From Mycolicibacter heraklionensis (GTDB lineage: Bacteria; Actinomycetota; Actinomycetes; Mycobacteriales; Mycobacteriaceae), in contig NZ_LDPO01000018.1 of assembly GCF_001021505.1 (NCBI RefSeq), forward strand, positions 40,899 through 104,898: a DNA stretch of 64,000 bases. The letters are read 5' to 3'. The notes under the pieces are model-generated. The model saw only the letters and a program-made list of their open reading frames with translations, was not told the DNA's origin and searched no databases. The stretch's first letter is position 1. Each line of letters starts with the position of its first letter. Shown here in pieces: positions 11,501-20,260 of this stretch. The position numbers and the translations under genes were made by a program.

Positions 11501-14500
11501 ATGGCGCTGCGGGCACCGACAACTCGGGCAACACCGGCGTTGCCGGCGGTAAGGGCGGCACTGGCGGCAACGCCACCGTCGGCGGCGACGGCGGTGCCGG
11601 TGGTGCCGGCGGTGCGGCCGGCGCGGCGGGTGGCGGTGGATCCGGTCAGCACGGTGCCGGTGGTGTCGGCGGATCGGGCGGTGTCGGGGGGAACGCCGGA
11701 AACGGTGGCAACGGCGGTGACGGCGGCGACGGCGACGGTGCCTCCAACATCGCCGCGGGCAAGGGCGGTGACGGCGGAACCGGTGGCTTGGTCGGCCGGG
11801 GTGGCGCCGGCGGTGCCGGCGGCGACAACGGTGACGGCACCTCGGCGGCCGACGGTTCCCAGGGCGCGGTCGGTCTCGGTGGTGACGGTGGCAACGGCGG
11901 TGACGGTGGAGACGGTGTCGGCCAGCTCCCCGACGGCACCGGCCAGGCAGGTGGGGCCGGTGGTAACGGCGGCGACACCGCGCTGTTCGGCCAGAACATC
12001 TACTATAACCCCTTGAAGCCCGCGGGTAACGGCGGTGCTGGCGGTAACGGCGGTGCCGGTGCGGCCGGCGCCGACAACGCCGCCGGTGACGGCTTCGCCG
12101 GTGGCGCCGGCGGTGCCGGCGGTAACGGCGGCAACGGCGGCTACCAGAACGGGCACGGCGGCAACACCACCGGTGCCGGTGGCGCCGGCGGCAAGGGCGG
12201 TGCTGGCGGTGAGGGCGGCGCGGCCACCGGCTTGATCGGTAATGGTGGCACCGGCGGCAAGGGTGGCGCCGGTGGTGTCGGCGGCTGGGCCGGTAGCGCA
12301 GAGAACCCGGGCTCCCTTTCCGACGGCTACGACCACAGCGTGGTCGGCGGCAACGCCGGCAATGGTGGCGAAGGCGGCGTGGGTGGCGGCGGCGGCGAGT
12401 CCAACGCCGGCACGGGCGGTACCGGTGGGGCCGGCGGTGTCGGTGGCGAAGCCGGCCGTGGCGGCTGGGGCTCGCTGCAGGGCACCGACGGCGGTAACGG
12501 CGGTGTCGGCGGTAACGGCGGTAACGGTGGTGTCGGCGGCAACGGTGTGATCGGCGGTACCGGCGGTGCCGCCGGCGACGGAGGTACCGGTGGCACCGGT
12601 GGCCACGGCGGTTACGGCTCGCCGGGCTTCGCGGCCGGCGACGGCGGTCTGGGCGGTGCCGCCGGTAACGGCGGTGTCGGTGGAGCCGGCGGCCAAGGCG
12701 TTGACGCAGCCAGTGGCGGTGTCGGTGGAGCCGGCGGCAACGGCGGTCTGGGTGGCCGCGGCGGTACGGCCGGCAACCCGGGATCGGTGGCGGGCGCTCC
12801 CGGTCGCGACGGTGGCCTGGGAGGCAACGCCGGTAGCGGTGGCAACGCGGGTGCCGGCGGCGCCGGTGCCGGTGACGCCGCTGATGGAGCCAACGGACAT
12901 GGTGGCGACGGCGGTCTGGGTGGCCGCGGCGGCCAGGCGGCCGCAGGCGCGGGAACCGATGCCAATGGCAACGGCTACGACGGCGGTAATGGTGGCGCCG
13001 GTGGTGCCGGTGGCGCCGGCGGTCAGGGCATCGGTGGCGTCGGCGGCGGTAATGGTGGCCGAGGCGGCCAGGGCGGCCAGGGTCTCAATGGCGCCGCGGG
13101 CGCCAACGCCACGGCGGGCAGCGGCCTCGACGGCGGCAAGGGCGGTAACGGCGGCGACGGCGGCGCCGCCGGCCAGGGCGGCACCGGTACCGACGGCGGT
13201 CAGGACGGCGCGGTGGGTGCCGGCGGTTGGGCCGGAAGCGGCGGTGCGGGCGGTAAGGGCGCCGATGGCGCCTCCGGCATCGCGGCCGGCAACGGCGGCG
13301 CCGGCGGCAACGGCGGCGCGGCGGGCGCTGGAAACAACGTCAACCCGGACGCCTCGGACTACAACCCGGGCAAGGCCGGCAACGGTGGTGTCGGTGGTGC
13401 CGGCGGCAACCAGGGCGCGGGCACCGCGGCCGGCAACGGTGGTGCGGGCGGGAACGGCGGCGACGCCACGGGCGGTGCGGCCGGCATCGGTGGCGCCGGT
13501 GGCGCCGGTGGCACCGGATCCACCAGTAACGGCGGCAGTGGTGGCGCCGGTGGTAACGGCGGCGACGCCGGTCCGACCCCCAGCGCCACCGGCCCCGGCG
13601 TCGACGGCGTCGCCGGCGGCGCGGGCGGTGCGGGTGGCGCCGGCGGTAACGGTATTGGCGGCGGTACCGGTGGTAAGGGCGGCGCCGGTGGCACCGGCAG
13701 CGACGGCACCAACGGTGCCGACGCAGTAACCCCGGGTGCGGCGGGCGGTAATGGCGGTAACGCCGGCGCCGGTGGCACCGGTGGTGCGGGCGGCAAGGGC
13801 GGCACGGGCCTGTCCGGCAGTGCCGGCGGCCAGGGCGGAAACGGCGGCACCGGCGGTACCGGGGGTAAGGGCGGTGACGGTGGCGACGGTGCCGACGGAG
13901 GCACCGGTCTGTTGGCCGGCAAGGGCGGCAACGGCGGCAACGGCGGCAGTGGTCTTGGTGGGGCGGCGGGTGCTGGCGGCACCGGCGGCACCACGGGAGC
14001 AAGCGGCACCGTCGGAGCCGCCGGCACCGGTGGTACCGGTGGTAACGGTGGCGACGGCGGCGACGCCTCGGGCCTGATCGGAGGGATCCCGCAGTCTGGC
14101 GGTAGCGGTGGCAATGGCGGTAACGGCGGCGTTGGCGCCAGTGGCGGTACCGGCGGCGTCGGTGGCACCGGTGCGGGGGTCGGCGCCGGAGCGTTCGGCG
14201 GTGACGGCGGCGTCGGTGGCGTGGGCTACCTGGGCTCCGGCGACATCGGCTACGGCGGTGGTGGCGGCGGTGGTGGTGGCGGTGCCTACGTGGGCGGCAC
14301 CGGATCCACCAGCGGCTCCACGGTGACCGGTGGTAAGGGCGGCGACGGCGCGAACGGCACTGTCAGCGGTCCCGGGGCTCCCGGACTGACCGGTGGTGTC
14401 GCCACCCTCGTCATCGACGGCACCGTGGAAAACGTGGAGATCACCGGCGGTAATGCCACGGCGGACTACGCGGGCGGCGCGGCTAACGTCATTGTCGACG

Positions 14501-17500
14501 CGACCAGCACCATCACGGGCGGCAGCATCACCGGCGGTAACGCCGGCAACGGTGGCGCGGGTGGCGATGCCACCCTGGCCGCGACCAACGGGGCCGCGAT
14601 CACCGGCAGCTCCGTCACCGGCGGTAATGGCGGCGACAGCTATGCGGGCGGCGCGGCTGTCATCAACGCTGACGGCGCAGGCGTCACGGTCACCGACGTG
14701 ACGCTCGTGGGCGGCAACGCCGGTAACGGCGGCGACGGTGGCGGTGCCACCGTGACGGTCGACACGGGCAGCTCTGTCACCGACACTGAGGTCACCGGCG
14801 GTAACGGCGGTGACGGCGGCGCTGGCGGGTCGGCAACGGTGTACGCCACCGGCGACAGCACGATCGAGGAGAGCTCGGCGACGGGTGGCGACGCCTCAGC
14901 CAGTGCGGCCGGCGGCGAGGCGTCGATCACTGCCGATAACGGCAGCCACGTCACCAACAGCCACGTCACCGGTGGCAATGGCGGTGGCGGCAACGGCGGC
15001 AGCGAGTCTGCTCGCGGCGTCTCTGCCTTCTCGCTCTTCTCCGTCGACGGCACCGATCGTGTCGGTGGTGCGGCCACCATCGCCGCCACCAACGGCGGTG
15101 TGATCACCGACGCCTACGCCTACGGCGGCGCCGGCGGCATCGGCACCGACGGCGGTGTCGGTGGGGCCGGTGGCGAGGCCGCGGTACTGGCCGATGGCAC
15201 GGGCAGCACCGCAACCGGTAGCGCCTACGGCGGCACGGGCGGTGCCGGAACGGGTGGCATCGGTGGCGCAGGCGGACGAGGCGCCGTCGAGGCAACGGGC
15301 ACGAACAGCTCGGCCAGCGGCACCGGAACCGGCGGCAACGGCGGCGACGGTATCGACGGCGGCAAGGGTGGCGCCGGGGCCGAGGGTTCGACCAATGCCA
15401 GCGCGTACGGCACCGCGGACGGCGACAGCGTCGGCGGCAACGGCGGAACGGCAACCGGCGAGAACAGTGTCGGCGGTGACGGCAGCGGCGGCTGGGTCCA
15501 GGCCGGATATGGCGGCCCGGTGGGCGGCACCGCGACCGGTGACGCCACCGGCGGTGACGGCGGCGACGCCACCGGCGGCGGCACGGGCGGCAACGGCGGC
15601 CTGGCAGTCGTGCTGAGCAACGGCGTCGGTGCGGAAGCACACGGCAGCGCGTTCGGCGCCAACGGCGGCAGCGGTCTCGACGGCGGGACCGGCGGCGACG
15701 CCCGGGCTGCCGGCACCGGTCAGGTGGCCGCGACCGCCGACGGGTCCTACGCCTCGGGCATCGGCAAAGGCGGCGACGCCGGCGACGGCCTGGGCGGGGG
15801 CAACACCGGCGGCGGCGGCAGCACCGGCTGGCTGCAGGCCTCGGGTGTGAACAGCACAGTCACCGGAACCGCCACGGGCGGCGCGGGCGGCGACGGTCAC
15901 GACGGTCTCGCCGGTGCGGGTGGCGGCCGGGGCTCCCTGCAGGCAATCGGTGAGGGCGCACAGATCCTCAACAGCCACGCCAACGGTGGCGACGGCGGTG
16001 CCGGCTACGTCACCTCTGCGGCGTCGGGCGGCACCAGCAACTTCCTGGTCTATGACGATGCGACCGTCAGCAACGTCACCGCTACGGGTGGCGACGGCAC
16101 GGACGGCTTCGCCGGCGGTTTGGTGAAGGTCGAGCTCCACGGCAGCGGAAGCTCCGTCGCGGACACCACCCTTGCCGGTGGTGAGGCCAGTGTCGGCGGT
16201 GCCGGTGGCAGCGCCACGGTGACGGCTACCACCGGCGGCAGCGTCGCGGGCAGCAGTCTCGTCGGCGGTGCCGCCGGTTCCGGGACCAGCGGCGGCGCCG
16301 GTGGTGCGGCCACCGTGAGTGCCAGCAACGGCGCATCGGTCACCAATGGCGACGCCGCGGGTGGTACCGGCGGTGGGGGCACCGATGTTGGTGTCGGCGG
16401 CGCCGGTGGCGCGGGCAGGATTACTGCCGACGGCCTCACCAGCACCATCACCGACGGTGCGGCTACCGGTGGGAACGGCGGTACGGCCGACGGCGCCGGC
16501 AGTGTCGGCGGTGCCGGCTCGGACGCTGATGTCACGGCTGCCTTGGGCGGCAGTGTCACTGCGGGTACCGCGACGGGCGGCTCGGGCGGCAACGCCACCG
16601 CTGGTGGCGCCGGTGGTGCCGGTGGTTACTCGGCTGTGACTGCCGGTGTGGAGGGCGGCACCGGAGGCAGTGCTTCCGGTGATGGCCACGGTGGCACCGG
16701 TGGCAATGCTGATGGTGCCGGCAGCGTCGGCGGCAAGGGTGGCAGCGGCAACATTCAGGGCGGCTTTGTCCGGACCGGTATCGGCGGCAACGACGGTTCA
16801 GCCAGCGGCACCGCGACTGGCGGCAACGGTGGTGGCGCCACCGGCGGCGGCAAGGGCGGCAGCGGCTCCACCGGCAGCGTGGTCGCCGGCGGAGCCGGCG
16901 CCGTGGCCAACGGCACGGCGAATGGTGGCGCCGGCGGCGACGGTCTCAGCGGTGGCGTCGGCGGCAACGGCAGCGCCGGCCAGGTGGGCGCGTTTGCCGC
17001 CGGTTCGCAGGCCAGCGGCACCGCGTCCAGCGGCAACGGCGGCGACGCCACCGGTGCCGGCAGTGTGGGCGGCAACGGCACCATCGGCAACATCCAGGCG
17101 TTCGGTCAGAACAGCCAGGCATCGGGTACCGCGACCGGTGGCGACGGCGGCGCGGCCAGCGCCGGTGGCCGCGGTGGCACCGGTGGTCAGGGCCGGATCG
17201 TGGCGAACGCTGATGACAGCATCGCCACCGGTAGCACGGCGACAGCCGGTGACGGTGGGTCCGGCGTCGGTGGTGTCAACGCTTCGGGCGCCCTTGGCGG
17301 CCAGGCGTACGTGTTCGCCGGCACCTTGGGCGACGCGGCGAGCGGCGGCAACATCACCGGCAGCACCGCGATCGGCGGCGACGCCAGCAGCACCGTCAAC
17401 GGTGGGATCGGTCAGGTTGAGGCCATCAACGGGACCATCACCAACAGCTCCGCCATCGGAAGTGATGGTGGTGCCGCGGGTCTGGGCGGTTATGCCACGG

Positions 17501-18855
17501 TGAGCTCCACCAACGGCGGCGCCATCTCTGACAGTCACGCGATCGCGGGCCAGAACAGCAACACCGCGATTGGTGGTAATGCAACGGTCTCGGCTGATGG
17601 CACCGATAGCAGTATCAGCGGTACCACCGCCACCGGCGGCAACGCGGGCGGTGGCACCAACGGCGGCATCGGTGGTGGCGGTGGTTCAGCCACGGTGACG
17701 GCAACCGCGGGCGGCGCCGTGCATGACACCCTCGTCGAGGGGGCGGCCGGTGGCGCTGGTGCAGATGGCGGTCAGGGCGGTCTCGGCGGATCGGCCGCCG
17801 TGATTGCGGTCGGTGCCGGCAGCACCATCACTGGAACCGCCACAGCCGGCGGCGGTGGTACTGGTACCGGTGCGGGGAGCATCGGCGGTAGCGGTGGCGG
17901 CGGTTACTTGCAGGTCGACCATGAGGGCGGCACCATCGGTGGCGGCGGCAACACAGCTGTGGCGCAGGGTGGCACGGGTGGTAACGCCACCAATGGCGGT
18001 AAGGGCGGTCAGGGCTGGTTCGGTGAGCTGGAGGTCGGTAACGATCAACCGGTTGGCAGCGGTGGCGTTGCCTACGGCACTGCCACCGGCGGTAACGGCG
18101 GTAACGCCGACGGCGTCGGCAGTGTGGGCGGCAAGGGCGCGACCGGCATCATCCAGAGTGCTCGGCCCGAGGGCGGAAACGTCGGTGGGACAGCGCACGG
18201 AACCGCCACCGGAGGCAATGGCGGTGACGCCACCAATGGCGGCAAGGGCGGTGCCGGCGACCGCGGAAGCATCTTGGCCGGCGGCGTCGGTTCCGAAGCC
18301 TCCGGCGTCTCTCTCGGCGGCAACGGCGGCGATGCGGACGCTGCCACCGCTCAGGGCGGTATGGGTGGTTCGGCCAACTTGAGTGCCTTCAACGCCACTG
18401 CCAGCGGCACCTTGACCGCTGGCGACGGCGGCGACGGCCACGGCGGCAACGGCGGACTGGGCGGTCGTGCGTGGTTGCAGGCAACCTACCCGGGCACTGA
18501 GATTGTGGACAGCATCGCGACCGGCGGCCGAGGCGGTGACGGCGGCGTCAACGGCATCAACGGTGCGATCGGCGGCGCCGGTGGTGCGGGCGGATGGGGC
18601 AATGTCCAACTGCAGAACGCGGGCGGTCCCACGTCTGTCACCGGCAGCGTCGGCATCGGTGGTGCTGGCGGTGCCGGTGGTGCTGGCGGTACGTACGTCT
18701 CTCCCAGCCTCAACGGTGTCGGCGGCAAGGGCGGTGCTGGCGGCACCGGCGGCTTCAACGGGCAGTCGGGTACTGGCGAGAACGGGACTGACGGCGGACC
18801 TGGCGGGGCCGACGGTACGCCGGGCACTGCCGGCAGCAATGGAGCCAGTCACTGA
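5506..18855 (+). CDS. 4449-residue PGRS protein with signal peptide and no PE domain
   Basis: The ATG has a TAAGGGG ribosome site 8 bases upstream. Residues 1-44 form a signal peptide: a basic n-region, a weakly hydrophobic core ending in AVSAFLAFGLGPW, and a likely signal peptidase I site PAHA-D. A Trp/Asp-rich segment of about 120 residues follows. PGRS repeats then run to about residue 2930. Within roughly 6480-10740 there is a higher-order tandem repeat of about 325-345 bases, recognisable by recurring GYDAAxD segments. From about base 14300 the protein changes to the ITGGxATGG-type strands seen in the gene at 1-5132. No catalytic motif is visible. Export and cell-surface location are inferred from the signal peptide. 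The stop at 18855 may be secondary, because a related C-terminus continues downstream in other frames. Confidence 0.85.
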   Translation: MSRHRQSGRKIHRSNRVFGAGTAVSAFLAFGLGPWAAAPPAHADFDDLLVDLLGADLGNAVADLGANWGDQAAWAVVLDPGSWSPFFDGLGDQAMWDAILADLNLAGIGAASLDVPGAADASFNWGDIDWFRPFGDGADGTALHPDGYAGGWIYGTGGAGWDADGTGTGIDGGAGGQGGLFGGDGGAGGDGYLGGDGGDGGAAGLFAWFSQGGAGGNGGDAVTAGGVGGTGGIGGDAALWGLFSTAGVGGQGGDGLAGAAGLAGSFANGGDGNGGNGNNGGAGGNGGAGGRGSYLFGAGGKGGAAGNGGAGGAGGQGADGVDGTSSEIDGASGGNGGVGGNGGAAGVAGAGGAGGWFIANAASGAAGTQGVGGLGGNGGGGGDGLDGADGADGTATHVDGSAGEAGGAGGNAGLAGAGGQGAGGQADSGAAGTAGKGGSGGVGGKGYDAATDATAAAGTAGGNGGAGGNAGLGGLETDGSRADSGVAGAGGAGGDGKDGAAGAAGTALDPDGKAGGAGGAGGNGGQGGLEANGTTHAAQGAGGDGGAGGKGGAGYDAVAAGAAAGTSGGNGGVGGDGGAGGTGSTAGTHGAGGIGGKGGSGTDGADGSIGLAGNASDPDGGAGGNGGNGGNAGVGGAGGDSGNGNHAASGSSGVAGKGGNGGVGGAGYDAASDNGAASGTAGGNGGAGGNAGVGGVEANGSRAAAGAAGVGGKGGNGSDGQDGVAGSQANPDGTAGQAGGAGGNGGQGGLNADNTRAADGDGGNGGAGGKGGNGYEGLDGATAGAAGENGGNGGAGGAGGVGGTGTNAGLHGLGGVGGNGGSGGDGATGGNGADGTATHVDGTAGQTGGAGGNAGKGGVGGDSGNGSTAASGNDGSAGVGGKGGAGGKGFDGVNGSTGRVDGTNGGAGGAGGDGGQGGLQTNGTRAAQGDGGDGGAGGKGGNGLEGVAGATAGASGTNGGAGGNGGAGGVGGHGTNNGAAGAGGVGGNGGNGGAGAAGATGTDGTASHVDGTAGGNGGAGGNAGKAGSGGLSGGGVAAAGGTDGNAGVGGAGGQGGKGFNGTDSTTAGVSGANGGAGGAGGNGGLGGLQVDGSTRAADGVGGNGGAGGSGGAGYSGKAGADATVAGATGGAGESGTNGGNGGAGGAGGTGSVAGQQGVGGNGGAGGSGGAGGKGAAGAAGTASHVDGGDGGAGGAGGNAGKGGTGGAGFGGPAANGVAGTAGVGGAGAAGGAGYAGADSTTAGVSGANGGAGGAGGNGGLGGLQADGTTHAAQGNGGAGGAGGKGGAGYDAVAAGAAAGTSGTNGGAGGNGGAGGSGATTGAHGAGGVGGAGGSGTDGADGTAGTAGTAEDRTGTAGGNGGDGGNAGAGGAGGSSGGGNYASAGTNGSAGKGGNGGAGGSGYDAASDATAAAGTSGGNGGVGGNAGHGGQQVGGGHAADGTAGVGGNGGDGKDGAVGNAGTAADPDGTAGGKGGAGGNGGQGGLNTDGSHAAQGDGGDGGAGGTGGAGYDAAADNGAAPGASGGKGGVGGDGGVGGTGATAGVDGAGGVGGAGGSGADGADGSIGQAGSASDPTGGTGGDGGDGGNAGAGGAGGLAGGTGAQAASGANGAAGKGGNGGAGGAGYDAATDSTAAAGTAGGDGGVGGNAGHGGLEVGGGRGADGAAGVGGNGGDGKDGAVGSESHTAGVAGGDGGTGGAGGNGGQGGLEANGIDRANLGNGGAGGAGGKGGDGYSGHSSVAAGSDGENGTSGGSGGTGGKGGTGFVGGAGGAGGLGGNGGNGGDGYTAEAGSGDSGTDGGNAGTGGVGGNGGAGGSSATGTAGNGGNAGSGGNAGTAGKGGDGAGGGGGNTAGAGGKGGDGADGGAAGSVGLAGAGAGGSDGNTGSAGTDSAGGDGGAGGDAQGLQADGVTGQAGGQGGAGGAGGSHANGGAGGAGGAGATGAAGIDGATAGASATTAGGTGGKGGAGGAGGAGGVISGVSGNGGQGGEGGTGGAGGSGVDGAAGTDNSGNTGVAGGKGGTGGNATVGGDGGAGGAGGAAGAAGGGGSGQHGAGGVGGSGGVGGNAGNGGNGGDGGDGDGASNIAAGKGGDGGTGGLVGRGGAGGAGGDNGDGTSAADGSQGAVGLGGDGGNGGDGGDGVGQLPDGTGQAGGAGGNGGDTALFGQNIYYNPLKPAGNGGAGGNGGAGAAGADNAAGDGFAGGAGGAGGNGGNGGYQNGHGGNTTGAGGAGGKGGAGGEGGAATGLIGNGGTGGKGGAGGVGGWAGSAENPGSLSDGYDHSVVGGNAGNGGEGGVGGGGGESNAGTGGTGGAGGVGGEAGRGGWGSLQGTDGGNGGVGGNGGNGGVGGNGVIGGTGGAAGDGGTGGTGGHGGYGSPGFAAGDGGLGGAAGNGGVGGAGGQGVDAASGGVGGAGGNGGLGGRGGTAGNPGSVAGAPGRDGGLGGNAGSGGNAGAGGAGAGDAADGANGHGGDGGLGGRGGQAAAGAGTDANGNGYDGGNGGAGGAGGAGGQGIGGVGGGNGGRGGQGGQGLNGAAGANATAGSGLDGGKGGNGGDGGAAGQGGTGTDGGQDGAVGAGGWAGSGGAGGKGADGASGIAAGNGGAGGNGGAAGAGNNVNPDASDYNPGKAGNGGVGGAGGNQGAGTAAGNGGAGGNGGDATGGAAGIGGAGGAGGTGSTSNGGSGGAGGNGGDAGPTPSATGPGVDGVAGGAGGAGGAGGNGIGGGTGGKGGAGGTGSDGTNGADAVTPGAAGGNGGNAGAGGTGGAGGKGGTGLSGSAGGQGGNGGTGGTGGKGGDGGDGADGGTGLLAGKGGNGGNGGSGLGGAAGAGGTGGTTGASGTVGAAGTGGTGGNGGDGGDASGLIGGIPQSGGSGGNGGNGGVGASGGTGGVGGTGAGVGAGAFGGDGGVGGVGYLGSGDIGYGGGGGGGGGGAYVGGTGSTSGSTVTGGKGGDGANGTVSGPGAPGLTGGVATLVIDGTVENVEITGGNATADYAGGAANVIVDATSTITGGSITGGNAGNGGAGGDATLAATNGAAITGSSVTGGNGGDSYAGGAAVINADGAGVTVTDVTLVGGNAGNGGDGGGATVTVDTGSSVTDTEVTGGNGGDGGAGGSATVYATGDSTIEESSATGGDASASAAGGEASITADNGSHVTNSHVTGGNGGGGNGGSESARGVSAFSLFSVDGTDRVGGAATIAATNGGVITDAYAYGGAGGIGTDGGVGGAGGEAAVLADGTGSTATGSAYGGTGGAGTGGIGGAGGRGAVEATGTNSSASGTGTGGNGGDGIDGGKGGAGAEGSTNASAYGTADGDSVGGNGGTATGENSVGGDGSGGWVQAGYGGPVGGTATGDATGGDGGDATGGGTGGNGGLAVVLSNGVGAEAHGSAFGANGGSGLDGGTGGDARAAGTGQVAATADGSYASGIGKGGDAGDGLGGGNTGGGGSTGWLQASGVNSTVTGTATGGAGGDGHDGLAGAGGGRGSLQAIGEGAQILNSHANGGDGGAGYVTSAASGGTSNFLVYDDATVSNVTATGGDGTDGFAGGLVKVELHGSGSSVADTTLAGGEASVGGAGGSATVTATTGGSVAGSSLVGGAAGSGTSGGAGGAATVSASNGASVTNGDAAGGTGGGGTDVGVGGAGGAGRITADGLTSTITDGAATGGNGGTADGAGSVGGAGSDADVTAALGGSVTAGTATGGSGGNATAGGAGGAGGYSAVTAGVEGGTGGSASGDGHGGTGGNADGAGSVGGKGGSGNIQGGFVRTGIGGNDGSASGTATGGNGGGATGGGKGGSGSTGSVVAGGAGAVANGTANGGAGGDGLSGGVGGNGSAGQVGAFAAGSQASGTASSGNGGDATGAGSVGGNGTIGNIQAFGQNSQASGTATGGDGGAASAGGRGGTGGQGRIVANADDSIATGSTATAGDGGSGVGGVNASGALGGQAYVFAGTLGDAASGGNITGSTAIGGDASSTVNGGIGQVEAINGTITNSSAIGSDGGAAGLGGYATVSSTNGGAISDSHAIAGQNSNTAIGGNATVSADGTDSSISGTTATGGNAGGGTNGGIGGGGGSATVTATAGGAVHDTLVEGAAGGAGADGGQGGLGGSAAVIAVGAGSTITGTATAGGGGTGTGAGSIGGSGGGGYLQVDHEGGTIGGGGNTAVAQGGTGGNATNGGKGGQGWFGELEVGNDQPVGSGGVAYGTATGGNGGNADGVGSVGGKGATGIIQSARPEGGNVGGTAHGTATGGNGGDATNGGKGGAGDRGSILAGGVGSEASGVSLGGNGGDADAATAQGGMGGSANLSAFNATASGTLTAGDGGDGHGGNGGLGGRAWLQATYPGTEIVDSIATGGRGGDGGVNGINGAIGGAGGAGGWGNVQLQNAGGPTSVTGSVGIGGAGGAGGAGGTYVSPSLNGVGGKGGAGGTGGFNGQSGTGENGTDGGPGGADGTPGTAGSNGASH

Positions 18856-19091
18856 TCGGGCAACGGCCAGCGGTACGTCGACCGGCAGCGTCGGCGGTGA
18901 AGGCGATGGCGGACAGGGCGGCAACGCCGGAAGCAGCCGGATCAACGCACTGGGTGAGAACACCTCCGCTACCGGCGGCGACGCCACCCGTGGCGACGGT
19001 GGCAAGGGCAGCGCAGGCGGTACCGGCGGCGCCGGTGCGGACGGCAACATTGCAGCCACACTTCGGGGCCAACGGCGCGGACAACCCGTAA
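18856..19091 (+). pseudogene. Out-of-frame remnant of an ancestral PGRS C-terminus
   Basis: Immediately after the stop of the large PGRS gene, a different frame encodes GEGDGGQGGNAGSSRINALG and further residues that match the C-terminal part of the protein at 1-5132 (GEGDGGQGGNAGTSRITALG). After a second frame change the end reads GANGADNP-stop at 19091, like the ADGANNP-stop at 5132. The following hairpin is also related to the one at 5150-5181. The simplest reading is that the 4449-residue protein lost its original tail by recombination or frameshift. A sequencing error in this repeat-rich DNA is the alternative. Confidence 0.65.
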
Positions 19092-19112
19092 CCCCGAACC
19101 CGCCAAACCAGT

Positions 19113-19140
19113 CGCGGCCCGGTCTTCCGACCGGGCCGCG
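19113..19140 (+). terminator. Hairpin terminator after the decayed PGRS tail
   Basis: Perfect 12-base arms (19113-19124 and 19129-19140) surround a TTCC loop, followed by GTGGTTTT. The core sequence is shared with the hairpin at 5150-5181. Confidence 0.75.
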
Positions 19141-19385
19141 GTGGTTTTGGGACGCCGCTGACGACCGGAAGCACTTAAAGTTTACTGAGATTATTTTTCC
19201 GTCTCGTACCAGATGCTGGACCGTTAACCTCGCGCGGATGCGAGTTACCGACCCCGGCATCGTCCGATATCGCGCAGCTGAACCACGGTAATTAGCCCAT
19301 CAAATCTGGATCAGCCCAGCTCGGGTGGCTGTTGGTCGGCGACGGCCGCCGGGCCGCACCATAGCCCTCATCATTAGAACCACTC

Positions 19386-19413
19386 TTGACTAAGCGAAGA
19401 ATGTCATTAGCGT
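19386..19413 (+). promoter_or_regulatory. Orphan SigA-type promoter, copy of the one at 5422
   Basis: TTGACT (19386-19391), a 16-base spacer and TAGCGT (19408-19413) repeat the arrangement at 5422-5449, including the AAG directly after the -35 box. No intact + strand gene follows. Downstream lies only a 20-codon PGRS-like scrap and then the converging 3' end of the GtrA gene. The region 19141-19385 shows no gene. Confidence 0.4.
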
Positions 19414-19486
19414 GAGAACTAAGTTATTGACGGTTAGCCGTCCGTCCGCGCGGGAGGTCGGCTAGAACAGCCTCGGGGGAGTCGAA

Positions 19487-19546
19487 GGGAACGGCGGTGC
19501 CGGTGGCGGGGGGACCACCGGTACCGCCGGCGCCGACGGCATCTAG
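19487..19546 (+). pseudogene. Scrap of a PGRS gene 3' end
   Basis: Nineteen codons read GNGGAGGGGTTGTAGADGI and then TAG. This is the typical Gly-Gly-Ala ending of a PGRS protein, but there is no start or upstream open frame. Together with the orphan promoter about 75 bases upstream it looks like the two ends of a deleted PGRS gene. Confidence 0.45.
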
Positions 19547-19612
19547 GGGGCCGATCGGCCGTAGCGCCGCAGCGTCGGTGCTCGCTGCTGAGATCCGTAA
19601 CGGGCAGTCGTT

Positions 19613-20023
19613 TCAGCGCGCCCGGAAGATCAGCGTCCGCTGCACCACGAAATTGATGACGGTGGCAGTGCCCTGCGCCGCCACGAACGCCACCGGCAGC
19701 GCCCACCGCTGGTAGTCCAGTAGCTGCAGGCACAGGTGGTTGATCCCCACCTGGACAGCGAACGTCAACGCGTACAGGGCCATCACCGCGACGAACCGCC
19801 CGGCGTGGGCCGAGGACTGAAACGTCCACCGTCGGTTGATCAGGTATGCGGTGGTGGTCCCGGCGACGAAGCTGCACCCCTTGGCGATGTCGACCGGCAC
19901 ACCCGCCCCGAGGTACAGCAGCAGGTACAGCCCGAAATCCACTACCGCCGACAGTGCCCCGGTGACCAGAAAACGCCACACCTGCGTCGAGAGCTGCAGG
20001 GGGCGGGGTGTTGTCTCGGCCAC
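19613..20023 (-). CDS. GtrA-family membrane protein, Rv3789-like
   Basis: The 136-residue protein starts with GTG and has four predicted membrane helices, typical of GtrA/DPMS3 proteins. It contains the conserved stretches FLVTGALSAVVDFGLYL, AYLINRRWTFQ and NFVVQRTLIF. It closely resembles M. tuberculosis Rv3789, which lies next to dprE1/dprE2/aftA and has been linked to arabinan assembly, either by handling decaprenyl-phosphoarabinose or by anchoring a partner enzyme. Here no dprE1 follows within the window, because giant PGRS genes occupy the downstream side. A possible -10 box (TAGGAT) sits only six bases before the GTG on the minus strand, so the mRNA may be nearly leaderless. The family is clear; the exact function in mycobacteria is less settled. 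Confidence 0.9.
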   Translation of the reverse strand: MAETTPRPLQLSTQVWRFLVTGALSAVVDFGLYLLLYLGAGVPVDIAKGCSFVAGTTTAYLINRRWTFQSSAHAGRFVAVMALYALTFAVQVGINHLCLQLLDYQRWALPVAFVAAQGTATVINFVVQRTLIFRAR

Positions 20024-20260
20024 CCGGGAATCCTAATCAGCTGCCCGCTCAACCTCGACCCGCAGGTACATATCAGGAAGCCTATGTATTTCACAGTTTT
20101 TTGGTCAGTGTGAGCGGTTTGAGTTTTCCTGTGATCCGTTTCATATTTAGACACGTGTCCAATTTGACCGGGGGCATCGGTCGGAAATCCACTGTTCACC
20201 GGCATTTCAACAAGTTCCCAGGTTGTTGATTTCCGTCCGGTTGCCGTCGTCGCCGGCGCT

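Noticed and set aside
5506..18855. Classification of the PGRS genes as PE_PGRS
   Set aside because: None of the visible N-termini has the PE helix pair or its conserved motifs. They begin with a signal peptide followed by unrelated domains.
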